Shown here piece by piece: positions 35,701 through 54,215 of a stretch of DNA of 64,000 nucleotides. The DNA is from Klebsormidium nitens (taxonomy: Eukaryota > Streptophyta > Klebsormidiophyceae > Klebsormidiales > Klebsormidiaceae). Below the pieces are notes generated by a model. The model saw only the letters and a program-made list of their open reading frames with translations, did no database searches and was not told the origin of the DNA. The position numbers and the translations under genes are program-made. The first letter of the stretch is position 1. Each line of letters starts with the position of its first letter. The stretch covers positions 62,001 through 126,000 of the forward strand of contig DF236982.1 of NCBI GenBank assembly GCA_000708835.1. Direction: 5' to 3'.

Positions 35701-37598
35701 ATGTCAATTCCGTAAGGGTCACCGATCGCGAGAACGCCGACGTCATGGAGGGGGGCGTAACGGTCTTGGACCTGTTTTAACGTCGTGATGGCCCCAAACT
35801 CTAAGCCCCAATCGGGGTTGTCCTCATCTTCGTGATAAGCAAACCCTTGTTGGTCAAAGCGCTCCGCCATTTCAACCCGGGACAGGCAATCGGCTTGGAG
35901 GCAGCGAATCGTCACGTTCTCGTTGTGACCTTGCTCACGGTATTCCTGCACGTTGCAATGTACAGCTATCTGCATCAAACTTTGCCATTGGATTTTCACA
36001 TCTCTGAGCAGAGTTCCTGATTGCTGACCATAAGATTGGAGAGTCGACCATATCCGACGGCTCAAGGTTGGAAAACAAATCTCGAAAGTTGGAAACTGGG
36101 GTGGGAAGTCTGACGAAAGACCCGTATCAAGTCAAAGTTGAAAGGATATCGTAGACAATGAATGAAGCGGGACGAGAAGATGGCGCAGAAAACGAATGAA
36201 GAATGACAAGAAGCCGAATGCCTTACGACGTCGTACGAAGTCCATCCCAAAATGAACTGCCTTCACTCTTTGGCGCAATTTGCGGTCTCCAATACCGTAC
36301 ACAAACCGTAACAGCGAGCTCTGCTTAAAAGCTAGCCACAAGAAACCTTTCATCTTGCGGAGCCCTTCCTAGCGCATGCCTCCAAGGTTCGTGGTAATAG
36401 CACCAGCCCTTACATTTGCAAGTGCTGCGATTGCTTTTAAATATCGAATCTCAGAAATTTGGCGAAACAGATCAGCGCCTCACCTCAAGGGTCAAAATGA
36501 TAGGAACTTTATCGCTGTTCGCTCGTTGACTCTCGGGCGTGAAGCACCGTTTGACCCGTGGCATGTCAAGAGCAGTCGTGTAATTAAACTGAAAGTCCTC
36601 TTGGGGCCAGATCAGGGTACGGCCTAGGAGTGCACTTATTGTCATGAACTTCATGTGGCAGATGAGTCGGTTGGTGAATTTCCCCATCAGGCACCACGCT
36701 AGCAAGTACTTGTCAGGCCGTGGGTTCCATTCAAGGCTGCAACCAAAACAGGCCATTGCTCAGAGCTGAGAAAGGCTTCAAAAAAGCCAGTAGTACATAT
36801 CATTGAAGTACTGTTCTTGACTTTGAAAGCTTGGGAAAAGGAAGGATGGAGTCCCGTACCCGGGAAAAGTAAGGATGGAGTCCCGTACCCCGACGTAGAC
36901 TTGTTTGCTGGCTGTGAATGGTCATTCTTGGTGCTTGGCCCGTGCTTAGACCCAGTGTTGTTGTACCCTTTTAGCAGATGGCAAGGAAGGTGCTGCATCA
37001 CTGAAGCGCAGCGCAAAAACGGCGCTCCAGAAAAAAACTGTGCCAACAGACCTCAACTCTGATGAGGGATAGTGGAAGGTCGCACAGCTGACATGTTTCT
37101 CAGTGAATTGGAGACTAGCATTGGTTCTACTTTCCTGTCTTTCTCTATCTGGCTGATCTGTTGTCATTTGTCATCAACCCCCCCCCCAGTGCCTGGGGCT
37201 AGCCCATCATTTCAGCAGATTCATAGCAGTACGGAGTGAGAACAACAAAAGCCTCACCTCTTTCGAACCCTCTTCTCTTCCTCTTGGGTATCGTTGTATG
37301 CCCCTCTGCACGTAGTACTGACATAGTGCTCTGGATTCTCCACGAGCTGCGGTTGCGGTAGCTGCGGTTGCGGTGGTAACTTCAGAGGAACATCAGGGGG
37401 AGAGTGAGCCACAATCTGGAAAGGCGTGCAATTGCAAATCACGGTGCGCTCTACTTGCTCTGCCAGCTTAAACTGGCCACTGTCGGTTCGGAGCACGAAT
37501 CCAACCGATAAAACGAGACAGATGACCAGGACTAGCAGAGCCGCTATAGTGGTGCAAGGGGGTAGCAATGCAGATCTCATGATGGGAGTCTTTCCCAT
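32757..37598 (-). CDS. Probable O-fucosyltransferase-like type II membrane protein (6+ exons)
   Basis: Minus-strand exons that join in phase are 37258-37598, 36484-36736, 35652-35945, 34957-35087, 33269-33463 and 32992-33103 (442 codons so far). The final exon is uncertain; a short one ending near 32757 would fit. Exon 1 has a short cytosolic tail and one membrane helix (AALLVLVICLVLSVGFVL), then a Pro/Gln-rich stem, as in Golgi enzymes. Exon 2 has CLMGKFTNRLICHM and ALLGRTLIWP, like the GxxNNxL...ALLNRTLVLP block of GDP-fucose O-fucosyltransferases. Exon 4 has FLSIHIRRGDFFEF, like their H-x-RRxD sugar-nucleotide motif. The donor of exon 5 is ambiguous: the phase-consistent one at 33269 drops a following LYLTTD, which itself resembles family sequence. 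The family call rests on these blocks only. Intron 4 (33464-34956) is large and holds an inverted repeat. Confidence 0.6.
34303..34622. repeat. Inverted repeat, arms about 26 bp
   Basis: The left arm near 34304-34330 contains 'gtggaaggagaacgtggacc'. The right arm near 34596-34622 is its reverse complement with one or two changes. The spacer is about 265 bases and contains 'cgcgcgggcccgggtcgg'. It lies in an intron of the fucosyltransferase-like gene. It may be a small foldback transposon relic; no target-site duplication was confirmed. Confidence 0.65.
36834..36895. repeat. Exact-core tandem duplication, unit about 29 bp
   Basis: Two adjacent units share 'aaggatggagtcccgtaccc', preceded by 'gggaaaag(g/t)'. 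They lie in intron 1 of the fucosyltransferase-like gene. The near identity implies a recent duplication. Confidence 0.85.
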
Positions 37599-38908
37599 TG
37601 CCAATCTTTGAGGATTCAACACGCGTTATTGCCTACAAAGGTCGGCTAGCTGCATTATCTAGCGCTGTCAATAGACTGAAACATGAATCTGGTATATGGT
37701 GAATGATCGCAGGTGGATATTGGCCTGGAGTGATGCCAATTTGCCGACAGAGAATCCAGTGTGTTTGTTGGTTCTCAAACTCTTGACATTTAAGGTAGAA
37801 ACAATCTGCACCAGAGTTTGCTTTCCTCTTCATTGCGGCAGCTCAAGTGCACGGGCATCACACTGAACAGTGCCCAGCATGAAGCGGAATCAAACAGAAG
37901 ATCGAGACGAGATGGGACGGAGCAACTCTCCTTACAAGTTACAGAAGGGAACAGCGCTCTCCATTGAAATTGGACTGCTGTCAGTGTAGTTGCCAAACCC
38001 TAAAATTTGAGAAAAGAGCGAACCTGAATTACGGCGCTGCAGAGGGCGCCTTCAACGCCAACTAGGTGCGGGCGAACCTGCTGCGGGTGTGGCGCCAAAA
38101 GCCTGGCAACGTTACATAGCGTGATCTGACATATATATAGATCTGACCGTACATCAGAATTCGACGGCCAGGGTTGCGAGTCGTGTCGGCTTCTGGTACA
38201 GTTATCGCACGCATTCACCGGTCAATCTTTTCCGGGGTTTTCAGCAGTGTGCAGTCTGCAGCAGTCTAGTTGCTAGGGCTAGAAATGGCGGGCATCCTGA
38301 GGGAGCATCATGAACTTGGTTCTCTCTTCAGCCTTCACAGGCTTCAGGCGTGAAACCCAAGGACGTTCGCAGTATTTCAATGGCGTGATCCGTGGGTTTC
38401 TATCAAATACTGCTTGCGTGGCTCATCTAGAATCCTGGGAGCAAGCTGATCAAGATCTTTGGATAGACTTGCCTTTCAGCTATTGTCGGAGGCGTACCGA
38501 GCGCTTTGCATCGGCCATGTGTCCTCGGATGTCGGACGTATACTGGCGGTAGTGTGCATCTTCCTTTGAATGCTGGTGCTGCTAATCAACATTCAGTTGG
38601 TAATGGTGCTCTTGATTGGGCTTGGTGAGGACAGCATTGCTTCGAGATAGGAGTCTGGCAGCAGTCTGTATCCTGTGCTCTTTTGAAAGTGGTCACCTGT
38701 TCTAGAGAAGATAGAGGAACTCGCTTTCCAGATCTCAGGTGTGCAAGATCTCACTGAAGCATCTAGATCAAGGAAGGTCTGCTAGAAGCACTACTTCTGC
38801 TGAGATTGCGACAAGGAAGCTCCCGTGCCTAGTTTCTGCGGGTACGGGAGCCCTCAGGTGGACGAAGGAATCTTCAATGTTGACGGGGGGTAGGTTGGTA
38901 TCTGTTTG
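37599..38908. promoter_or_regulatory. Divergent upstream region, fucosyltransferase-like gene and SnRK1-like kinase
   Basis: About 1.3 kb lies between two divergent start codons. It includes a telo-box AAACCCTAAA at 37995-38004 and an imperfect palindrome 'agatctgac...atctgac' with a (ta)n core at about 38125-38150. No gene is seen. Confidence 0.45.
37995..38004. promoter_or_regulatory. Telo-box in a divergent promoter region
   Basis: AAACCCTAAA matches the plant telo-box. It lies about 400 bases upstream of the fucosyltransferase-like start and about 900 bases upstream of the kinase start. Function is inferred only. Confidence 0.45.
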
Positions 38909-45549
<6,641 letters not shown>

Positions 45550-46969
45550 CTTAGAACCAGCCATTGAAAGCACCTAAGTGCTCCCCAGATGAACATAACG
45601 AGAGGCGTCGGATTTGACGACTCTTTATCATAACTGTAGCCTTGATTCGAAGGTGCCCGGCGAGACCGAGGCGGCAATAAATAGAGGACTACATCACAAT
45701 TCGAAAGACTCCATTAAGCTAGCCCTAATCTAGATATGGTCAATGGGACGACGCGAGGTATGGATCTGTCAATTTAGATACCCCATTGAGAAGCAACGCG
45801 ACTATTGAATCAACGTTAATAAGCTTTCATGCACGTGAGCTGAAGTTCTCTTGTGTGAATTGAAGGATTGAGATTCATGCAGTCCAGCCGTCAATTGCAA
45901 CTGCCGCATGAGATGTGACTTTTGCGAATCAGGACCGTACAGGCTGCCGCCGCGTACATGGCATGCTACCGTTTTAACTCGACACAGTGATGGGATAAGC
46001 GCCGTCCCAGGAGAAATGTCGGATATATAGTCAGATGCATTTATAAATGCCTTACATGCACTTCCCAAGCTTACTAACTTTCTAAGCTTTTATCCACGAC
46101 TCAAGACAGATACACTGAACGCAGTAACAGCGATCGCCGTGTCCGACGTCTGAGTCTTAACGTGGCGGCAGCCGCGTGTGGGGCCTGCAGCGCAATTAAG
46201 CTGCCGCCTCAACATATATGTTCAGAACAGGGCGCCCCCACCTACCAATCCATGATGTGTGTTGCAATGTCGCACATGGTACGTAAGTGTATGCCTCATC
46301 CGCGTGGACCTCGCGCGGCGGAGGTACATACCGTTACATATGACGGTACGTTATATGTCTAATTATCAGTACTAACCATGTGCAATGTGAAGTCGGAGCC
46401 GGCATGATAGCCGGCACACTGTCCTCGAAATGGTTCTACAACTCAAAGCAGCCAATTGACAACAAGTCGCCGGCGTGAAGATCTAACCACGTCACATTTG
46501 GTACCAAATTTCGTTCTTGTGTGGGTGACTTTTCAAGTAGTCATCGAGTATATGGCTCTCTGCTAAACAATTCCTTCACAAAAAGAGTCTCTGATGCCAA
46601 CATTCTTAACGTGCCGGAACGATGTTTTTGACCGGATTGAAGACCAATGTTAAGTAGACGTTATTGGATTGAAACATACAGCCGATAAGTTTCTCGCTAT
46701 ACATAAACCCGCCCCTAAAAACCCGCCCCCTAAGGCATCGTTCCTCCTTTGACTTGAACCAATAAGAGTCAAACTCGGAGTGATAGAGCAAGGCAACTTA
46801 GTGGAACTCTCGTCCTACAACAAAAACCTGAAAGCCATGACCACCAAATATTGTATCGGTTGTCAAGTCGGCCCTCAAAAGTAGCAAATCCCGTTCCCCT
46901 CAAAACTTTCTAGCCTCAATTACGAGCACTTACTGCCTAACAACTCTTATTCAATCCACGAGCTCCCTT
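45550..46969. other. Convergent intergenic DNA
   Basis: This is the 3' flank of both the kinase and the repeat-protein gene. I see no supported gene, repeat array or structured RNA. Small frames (for example around 46162-46362) lack motifs. Confidence 0.45.
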
Positions 46970-49900
46970 CTAGCCACCAAAGGTCATCGTGCCAGCCGTC
47001 CCCGCCAGGCTCCGCGCACGAGCAATCCCGCCACTAATTGCCCGTGAGACTTTCTCGGTGGCATCGTCGTCGTTTCCAAGGTACGTCCGGTTCTCCAGCG
47101 CCTCGACGATGGGCTCCCCTGCCGCCATCCCTAGTTTGCCGATCAGCGCGCCCTGGATCATGCTCCGGGTGCCGGGGAGGAGCTCCGACTCGGAACTGGT
47201 CGCCAAAAGGTGGGCCTGCTTCAAAAGCAACTGCGGCGACAAACGGGGAGTCAATCTTTGATTGCCGGGTCTGAGAGCGCCCCAAAATGGCGCTACACTA
47301 GTATCTGAAAATAGTTTAGATAGTAGTATGGATTAGAACCAATCGCCAGATCAGGGGCCTGATTTAGGGGAGCAGCGTTAACTGCGGCGACAAAAAAGAG
47401 AAAGGAATCTGATAAATTGGCCTTAGGAGTCAGCGGCCCCGAATGGGTTGCTTTGGTTTCGTGATGCGGGTCTGACTCGGAACTGGTCGCCAGAACGTGG
47501 GCCTGCTTCAGCAGCAACTGCGGCGACACGTGGAGAGTCGGCTTTTGTTCAGTGGTTTTAAAAGCGCCCGCGAAATGCGTCCTTTTTGTTTAAGATGTTC
47601 GTCTGAATTGGAACTGGTCGCCAGCACGTGGGCCTACTTCAGAAGCAACTGCGGCAACACAAAGAGAGACAAATCTAAAGAAGGCGGTTTGATCAGTGCC
47701 GTCGAAAGCAAAGATTTGGTTTCGTAAATATGGGTTGTCCGTAACCCAATGTCGGGCGACAAATTGGAATTAGTGCCAATGGTTGCCAGAGATAAGACCG
47801 GAATCTCGAGCAACCGAAAGCACCTGGCGTTGCGCAAAGCTGGCTTTCCCTTAAAACCAGAGTGACTCGCGTGAAGTCATCTCACAACCAACAAAGTGCC
47901 ATGCGAACAAGATGAATAGGTGGACAGTCGAGAGAACTTTGCTGCTTCGAGCGTCTACAAGGCATCCAGATCAAACGATAAGAACCCTTCAGCTTAACCC
48001 CCCCATCTGATGCGCGTACCTTTTCGATTAACGCGAGATGCAATTCAGGTTAACCCTTTATCCGTGTTTAACCAACTCAACATCCTGTCAGAAAAGCTCC
48101 TGCGTACCGGATTGATCTCGGGGTGGTTCTCCAGCTGCTGCAGGGCGCTCCGCTGGTCTTCGGTGAGGTCGGAATCGGAACCGGAACCGGTGTCGGGAGC
48201 GGAACGGGAACGCTCCACGCTCCGGGAGCCGCCGCCCAGGAAACCCGCGGCCGCGCTGCCGGCTTTGCCGATCGTCGACTCGTTCTTGACGCGATCGAAG
48301 CCCGCCTGATAAAATAGAAGCAGAGGACGGCTTCGCTTTGAGATGTCAGTCTACTTGAATACAAGACGAGATGCGTTTGCTGTGAATCACAAAAGCAGTG
48401 GTGCGTGCGTCCTTTTACCAAACAACGCCGCTATTTGCGATCCAGAACGGAAGATTTGCCACCTGCTAACCAAGGAAATCCTCTGTAAATACTGTAGTCA
48501 CGCCCATAGTGTTTCGCTATTCTTCGGGCTCAGACGTTCAGACAAGCACGTTCTGTAAGCCCAATCACCATGAGGGACCCGTCATATCCATCTCCAAACT
48601 GGACTGAAGAACCCAGATCGCTAACTCGAAGCCTCAGCTTGGATCATAGAAGAAAGATCCGAGATTCCATTGAGCACCTGCAGAGAGTCCTGCCACGTGG
48701 CACCGCTGTTGAACGCGTCGAGCGCTCCGTGGATCGCCTGCTTGGCGGCGTCCTTGGCGAGCGCCGTCCCGGTCTTGGCGGCCCAGCTGCCCGCCTTTCC
48801 GGCGGCCGTCTTCAGCATGTCCAGCAGGCCGCGGTCGCCGGAAAGCTGCGCCGCGGCCGCGAGCGCGCTCGGGGCGTCGTCGCCCGCGAGGTACGCCAAG
48901 CGCTGTAGAGGAGGAGGGGCGTGAGGTTAGTATGAGAGCGAGAGACAAGCTATTAAAACCGAAGGGACAGCAATCCTCACGAGGGAAAAACGTTCGTGTT
49001 CAGTCAGATGTGACGGTTCCACCACTTGTAGAGAAGGTTTGCAGATCCGAAGAGGCTTGGTCTGCTCCCAAAACCAACCTCGGGGCGAGAAGTGCAATTT
49101 CAAGTGGGCGGATTGGAGAAGGAGCTTGAGTTGACTCACTGATCAGAGTTGATATGCAATCTGCTTGCTATCAATCTGTTACTTTGATTCTTCAGCGAGC
49201 ACGTGCGCTCCGTCCAGTTCGCACTCTTCAGCAAGTGGCACGCCAGGGACCCGATCGATGAGTTTGCTGAAAGAAAGGAGGCTTTCGACATACCGCCAAA
49301 ATCCGGCTTCTAGTGTCGGCCATCGAAAACCTAACGAAACGAAAGATTGCAAATAATTCTTCAGCGGCCTCAAGAGCCTCGCCTGGTACGCCAGCCCGAT
49401 CTTGGCGTCGTCAGTTGTCCTCTGCAGTTCGGCGACCAGGGGGATCCCCCGGGGCCCGGCCACGGCAACTAGGTTGGCGAGCACGACGTTGCTCTCCGCA
49501 GCCTTGGCTTCGATGTCCCGGTTGCCGATCAGGCTGCCAACTAGGTTGAGGCCCGCCCCGGCGCCCCCCATGAGAGCGCCCGGTAGGCCGCCGCCCATAC
49601 CGCCCTGTAGGATCCCCATGCCGACGTTTGCGATCCCGCCGAAGATGTCGCCGAAAAGACCTGCAAACCGACGAAGAAAGGCGCGGTGACTTAGAACTAG
49701 GCGTGAGGAAAGAAGCAGACACCAAAACATGGCGCCGTTTGCGATCCCGCCGAAGATGTCGCCGAATAGACCTGCGACCGACAGAGATAGGAGGTGGTTA
49801 AGAACCAGGCTTGAGGAGGGGATTGATACGAAAAAAGGGTAGTGCATGGAAAAGTCGCCGGAAAGACCTGCGAACCGACGACGAAAGGGGGTGGTTCTGG

Positions 49901-52900
49901 AACTAGGCTTGAGGAGGGGTCCAAACGGACAAAGGGCTGCGCATGGAGAAGTCGAGGTGGAAACAGAAGCCCGTGGGAAGGAAAATAAAAAGCCTGTCGT
50001 CGGAAGAAAGAAGCAGGGACGAGAGCGGGAAATAAAGACGGAGAGGCCGTGGTTCGAAAAGAAGCCACAGTCGGACCCGCTACACAAGTCGAAGTATCTG
50101 CTGCTGAAAGAAAGCAAGCCGCAGAGGAATAGAGTCAGTGCAGACAAACTTGCGTGTAGATTTAGATCTCCATTTCAGATTCCTTAAGAATTCATACAGG
50201 TTATCATTGCTTCAAATGCCGAACGAGGGCGAAATACTTCTAAGTCCGCGAATTTCCCCGTCCAAGTTCCATCGACCCGCAAAGCACAGATCAAGCTGTG
50301 CTTCAACAAAGCAATTTGCAAATATACGACACTGCATGCACTGTTGACAGAACGGTGCAATCCCTATCGAATAGGCTTTAGGCAGACTGAATCTATGATA
50401 CAATGGGTCACGTGAATGAGGCTAGAACCAAACCCGTTTCCCCACCTCTGTCCCCGGTCGCGACCGCGGCCGCGTGCAGCCCCTCCACGCCGCCCAGCGC
50501 CGCGATCTGCGCGAGGGCCTCGTTTTTGGCGGCGTCGCGCACGGCGCCCCTCTCTTCCGCCAGGAACCGCACGATCTCCGCGCCAGCAGGGCCCACCGTC
50601 GCCAGCACGCGATCGACGGACGCCTTTCCGCCGGACGCCCAACTGATGCCGTCCGAAAGAGCGCCCAAACCAGCCTGCTGGAGCGTCGCGGTGACGTCAT
50701 CGGGGAGGCCCGCGCGCGAGCCGCGGGTTTGGGGTGGCAGCCCGAGGTCCGCCTGGGGATGAGGGGTCAGGATTTGGGTTTGATGCGGTTAGGAGCGGTT
50801 AGGAGTTGGTTAGGAGCGGTAAGTTTCAACACGGCTGGAGTGTGTTTGGGGCGCTGCGCGTTCGGGGCCAGCCCGAGGTTCGCCTGAGACTAGGAAAAGG
50901 AGAGTCCGAGAATTGGGTCAATGGGAGGGAAGGATGGCTTCAGGGCGGAAATGGACAGAGGGTTGAGAAAAGGTAGGGAAACTGTGTCAAGGGCCTCGAT
51001 CAAGTTACTTCGACGTGGAAGCCAAAAACAGCAAACAACGTCTTTCACAAGACAGCGCGCTAGCCTGGACGATGGGAATAAGGAGGAAAGGGACAGGAGC
51101 AGATGCAATCAGAACCTGAGTCAGGCAAACGTTCTGTGATGGAAAAGAGAATCAGGATGTTTACCAGAAATGGTGGTCTTCAAAAAGTCGTCTCGGTTGA
51201 AGGACGAGAAAGTTCCCGGCATTTGGGACAAACGAAGAGGAGTGGGGCGAACAACCAAAACGTCACGAAGACAGGGGACGCACTTTGAGTTTGTGACGGG
51301 CCGGGGATAAAAAGCCAAGACAGATAACGCTATTAGAAGGATTAGACCGTCGTTCGAACGAGAGCCAAAACGTATTGGAGTAGATCGAGAACGAAAGGTG
51401 AAGGTTCTATGAAAGGAGGGGACGCGTAGGAAAAGATCGAATTGAGCAGTCAAGAAGCAAAGAGACAGGGAGGGGTGAGCGCCGAGGGAGAGTACGTAGC
51501 TGGTATTTGATGCCATGACCATAAGGAAGCTCGGGAAAAAAGGCTGGCTTTGCGGAAACGTTGAAGCACTCGCACAAGTTTTCGGCGAGCTTTCACTGCG
51601 TTTTTGCTCCGCTTGGCAGCTTTGCCCGTGCTTTGCCCAGATTGTGGACTCCAATGTTGATTGGATAAAAAAGTCCGGTTGGACACGATACACTCAAAAA
51701 TGAATTGGGTAACAGTCCCCCTTCGAAGTACTCACCCCAATCGCGTTCTCGAGGTCGTGCAGGTTCTCGTCGACTGCCTGCATCTCGGGTTCGGCCGCCG
51801 CTACGTCGGCAACTAGAGCGACGCCTCCCAGCTGAGCCAGTCCCTGCGGTTGAACGAACGAATGTGATAAGCTGGAAAATCGACTGTTTTGCGGTTGGGA
51901 GAGATAGACATCGGACAACTAGATCGACGCCCCCCAGCTAAGACCAGCCTTTGCAGAACGAACGAATGTATTAAGCTGGAAAATCGACTATGCTGCAGTT
52001 GGGACAGGAAGACATCGGACAACTAGATCGACGCCCCGGCCCCCTGCTAAGAACAGCCTCCGCCAGAGGAAAGCCGAGTCTAGCCGTAACATTCTGAAGA
52101 GACACATTCTATGACTCGCACCTGGCTAAGCCCCCAGACGTCTTTTCATTCACTTAACTTCTTTGTGTCGAAGCCAAAGAGACTGTCAACTGGTCTGCAT
52201 TGACATTGCCACTCTTTGCAGGTCAAAGGCCTTGTAAGCGAAACACCATATCAACACAGCCTTTTGACCGCTCGTTGAGGGGCTGCCAGTTCAATCCAGA
52301 AGATCAAACCCTTCAGCAAAACCAGTTTCGGAGCATCACAAGTCTGAATGTCAGGGCTCGTTAGCTCTGATTGTCCAAATCTGGAGACCCCACCTCAAAG
52401 AGCAAGCTGATCCTGACTCTACGGTAAACCTAAGACTACAATCAGAATCGAAGTAAAAATGAGAAATGAAACTTAGGATGATGTAAATATAAAATCAAAA
52501 AGAATCAAAGCCAGAGCTCGCTAGGGTACCTGGGTGAGCGCGTCAAAGTCGGCCTGAGTGTTCAGACCAAAGGCAGCCGCAAGGGGCGAAATCAGGCCGC
52601 GAGTCGCACGGGGCCCAGTAGTACCATTGACTCTGGCAAGGTTGACGTCATCGCCGAGAAGAGATGCAGCAGCGTGCACCGCGTCTAGACCACCGATCGC
52701 TGCCAGCTGGCACACAGAGACGGAAAAGCAATGAGAAGGGGTCCCGAACTTGTGCATCACGACAGAGTGGCCAAGAGTGCACTGCAACAGAGTGGCGGTT
52801 AGACTTCTACAAATGTGGCAAAGGGATAGGGGCCCCCCATCTCTGGGGAGTTGCAACGAGCAAGCAACCTGCTTTGCAGTGTCAAAGCAAATGTGAATGA

Positions 52901-53543
52901 GACAAAGCACAAATGCAGCGGTGAGAGCTCTTAAAGAAGCCTTTGCAAGCCCTCTTACAGGGCTCCAACTCAAACCCATTAGCTCCTGACCTCAGCAGAC
53001 TGCGCCCTTGGGCAGATTCAATCAGCAGACTGAGCCCTTGGGCAGATTCGATCAGTGCAGGCATCTCACCCCTTTGTACAGATCATTGGTTTCCTTCTGG
53101 CTCCCAGATTTGCCCAATTTCGCCATCCTCGTAACAACCTCCAGGCCCCTTGCGCCAGATGCCGCCAGCAGCCGCGTCAGGTGCATTCGGGGCGCGTGAT
53201 CCAATGTGGGGCCGCCGCGTGTGGGGGCGCTTGAGAAGTCCCTTGCCGAGGTGGGGGGAGGACGTGCGGAGGGCTTGGAGGGAACGTAAGGGGGACGCTC
53301 AGGGCGACTGGGGTCTCTCGCGCCAACCTCCCGACTGCCACCTTCCCTTGTAGGGGGGTCTGCTGGCAGGTATTGGGGAGCCCATGCGCGCGCCCCCCTG
53401 GAAGACGATGTTGCGGCCCAGGGGGAGCGGTCGCTCTTGATTGAACGGGAAAAGGCGGTGGGATCAAACTCGCGGAAGAGGCTCCCGCTGTCGGTGAGGT
53501 CTCGGGGGCTCGACCTCCCGGGGGTGGACGCGTTGAACGCCAT
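46970..53543 (-). CDS. Unrecognised Ala/Gly-rich helical-repeat protein (8 exons)
   Basis: Minus-strand exons 53070-53543, 52530-52706, 51736-51843, 50446-50752, 49383-49660, 48678-48902, 48108-48305 and 46970-47230 join in phase to about 675 aa. I do not recognise the family. Residues 1-120 are Ser/Pro/Arg-rich and probably disordered. The rest is built on a loosely repeated motif of about 25-30 aa, pattern L-A-x-x-G-G-x-x-G-[LV]-x-x-A-A-x-x-x-G-D-R-G. Examples are LAAIGGLDAVHAAASLLGDD (exon 2), IAALGGVEGLHAAAVATGDR (exon 4) and LAGDDAPSALAAAAQLSGDR (exon 6). Exon 5 adds a Gly-rich stretch (GGIANVGMGILQGGMGGG) that could contact membrane. Most introns are phase 0, consistent with exon/repeat modules. 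The exon 5 donor is GC (CAG|GCGAGG). No signal peptide is seen. The divergent neighbour, a metacaspase fusion, carries related motifs. Confidence 0.75.
47480..47665 (-). repeat. Two decayed copies of the last-exon edge
   Basis: The real last exon starts at 47230 (cgccgcag|TTGCTTTTGAAGCAGG). Copies with acceptors start near 47519 (cgccgcag|TTGCTGCTGAAGCAGG) and 47650 (tgccgcag|TTGCTTCTGAAGTAGG). Both continue to GGCGACCAGTTCC, then diverge; the second has a TAG. Confidence 0.9.
49715..49925 (-). repeat. Two decayed copies of the exon 5 edge
   Basis: Real exon 5 starts at 49660 (ttgcag|GTCTTTTCGGCGACATC). Copies near 49774 (tcgcag|GTCTATTCGGCGACATC) and 49877 (tcgcag|GTCTTTCCGGCGACTTT) carry the acceptor, and 'gaactaggc(g/t)tgaggag'-type intron sequence lies beyond each. 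Confidence 0.88.
50790..50895 (-). repeat. Decayed copy of the exon 4 edge
   Basis: Real exon 4 starts at 50752 (ccccag|GCGGACCTCGGGCTGCC). A copy starts at 50883 (tctcag|GCGAACCTCGGGCTGGCC). A short 'ggttaggagcggttaggag' repeat fills the gap between them. Confidence 0.85.
51825..52080 (-). repeat. Two decayed copies of the exon 3 edge
   Basis: Real exon 3 starts at 51843 with GGACTGGCTCAGCTGGGAGG and then CGTCGCTCTAGTTG. Copies near 51950 and 52065 retain GGCGTCGATCTAGTTGTCCG. A longer shared intron piece, 'aatgt.(a/t)taagctggaaaat', separates the three units, about 110 bases apart. Confidence 0.88.
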
Positions 53544-54130
53544 TGCTGGTGTGGAGCTCAGCGCAAGGAAAGTGGGCCGAATGCGGTGTTGAGATACGGG
53601 ACTCAGGATATAGGGACACGATGGTAGCTGGCGGCGGGTGTTTGGTCAATGCGATGCTTTGCTAGGGAGCTTTGTAGCGTCTGGGGCTGAGATGTAGGGA
53701 GTGGCAAGGTGGACTCTTATGCCATTGACAATTGCAGCTTGCAAACCGTTGTGGACAAACGTTTGCTTTCTAGAGCCAAAGAGCCAAGGGAAGGGGAAGC
53801 AAAGGCGGCTCCGATTGGCACTACCTGTTTGCCAATCTTGCCTTCAGCGACCGCAGCTTGTAAACCACTTTGAACTCTGAAGCATCAGGTACTTTCTCAG
53901 GTACATAATGCATCGCTCGAGTACGTTAGTCCTTCGATCGAACTTCGAAGCCAGCTCAGCTCTAGTGTGAGGTGAGTGTGGGCACTTTGAGACAGGAAGC
54001 CCTCGTCGAAGCTTGTACGGCCTAGCTGAAGCAGACTCCCTAGTAGTAGTAACAGGTACCTATGACAACCGTAAATGAGATTGCTCCTTTCATATCCTGG
54101 TACGGTGTACCTACCACCAAAAACGGGGAC

Positions 54131-54215
54131 CCACCGTTGGAGCACCAGACTCAGTACATACCTTATACGGTGTTCAACTGTAACCCGCAGCACTTACTGC
54201 GGCTCCAACGGTGTC
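54131..54215. repeat. Short stem-loop, arms about 13 bp
   Basis: 'cccaccgttggagc' at about 54130-54143 is complementary to 'gctccaacggtg' at about 54202-54213, with a loop near 58 bases. It lies in intergenic DNA. Function is unknown. Confidence 0.5.

Noticed and set aside
48123-50762. Several plus-strand open frames of 60-137 aa
   Set aside because: They are antisense to GC-rich exons of the repeat-protein gene, whose minus-strand exons join in phase.
53052-53353. Plus-strand frames over the repeat-protein first exon
   Set aside because: The minus-strand frame has an ATG, a phase-0 donor at 53070 and the recurring motif; the plus-strand frames have neither.
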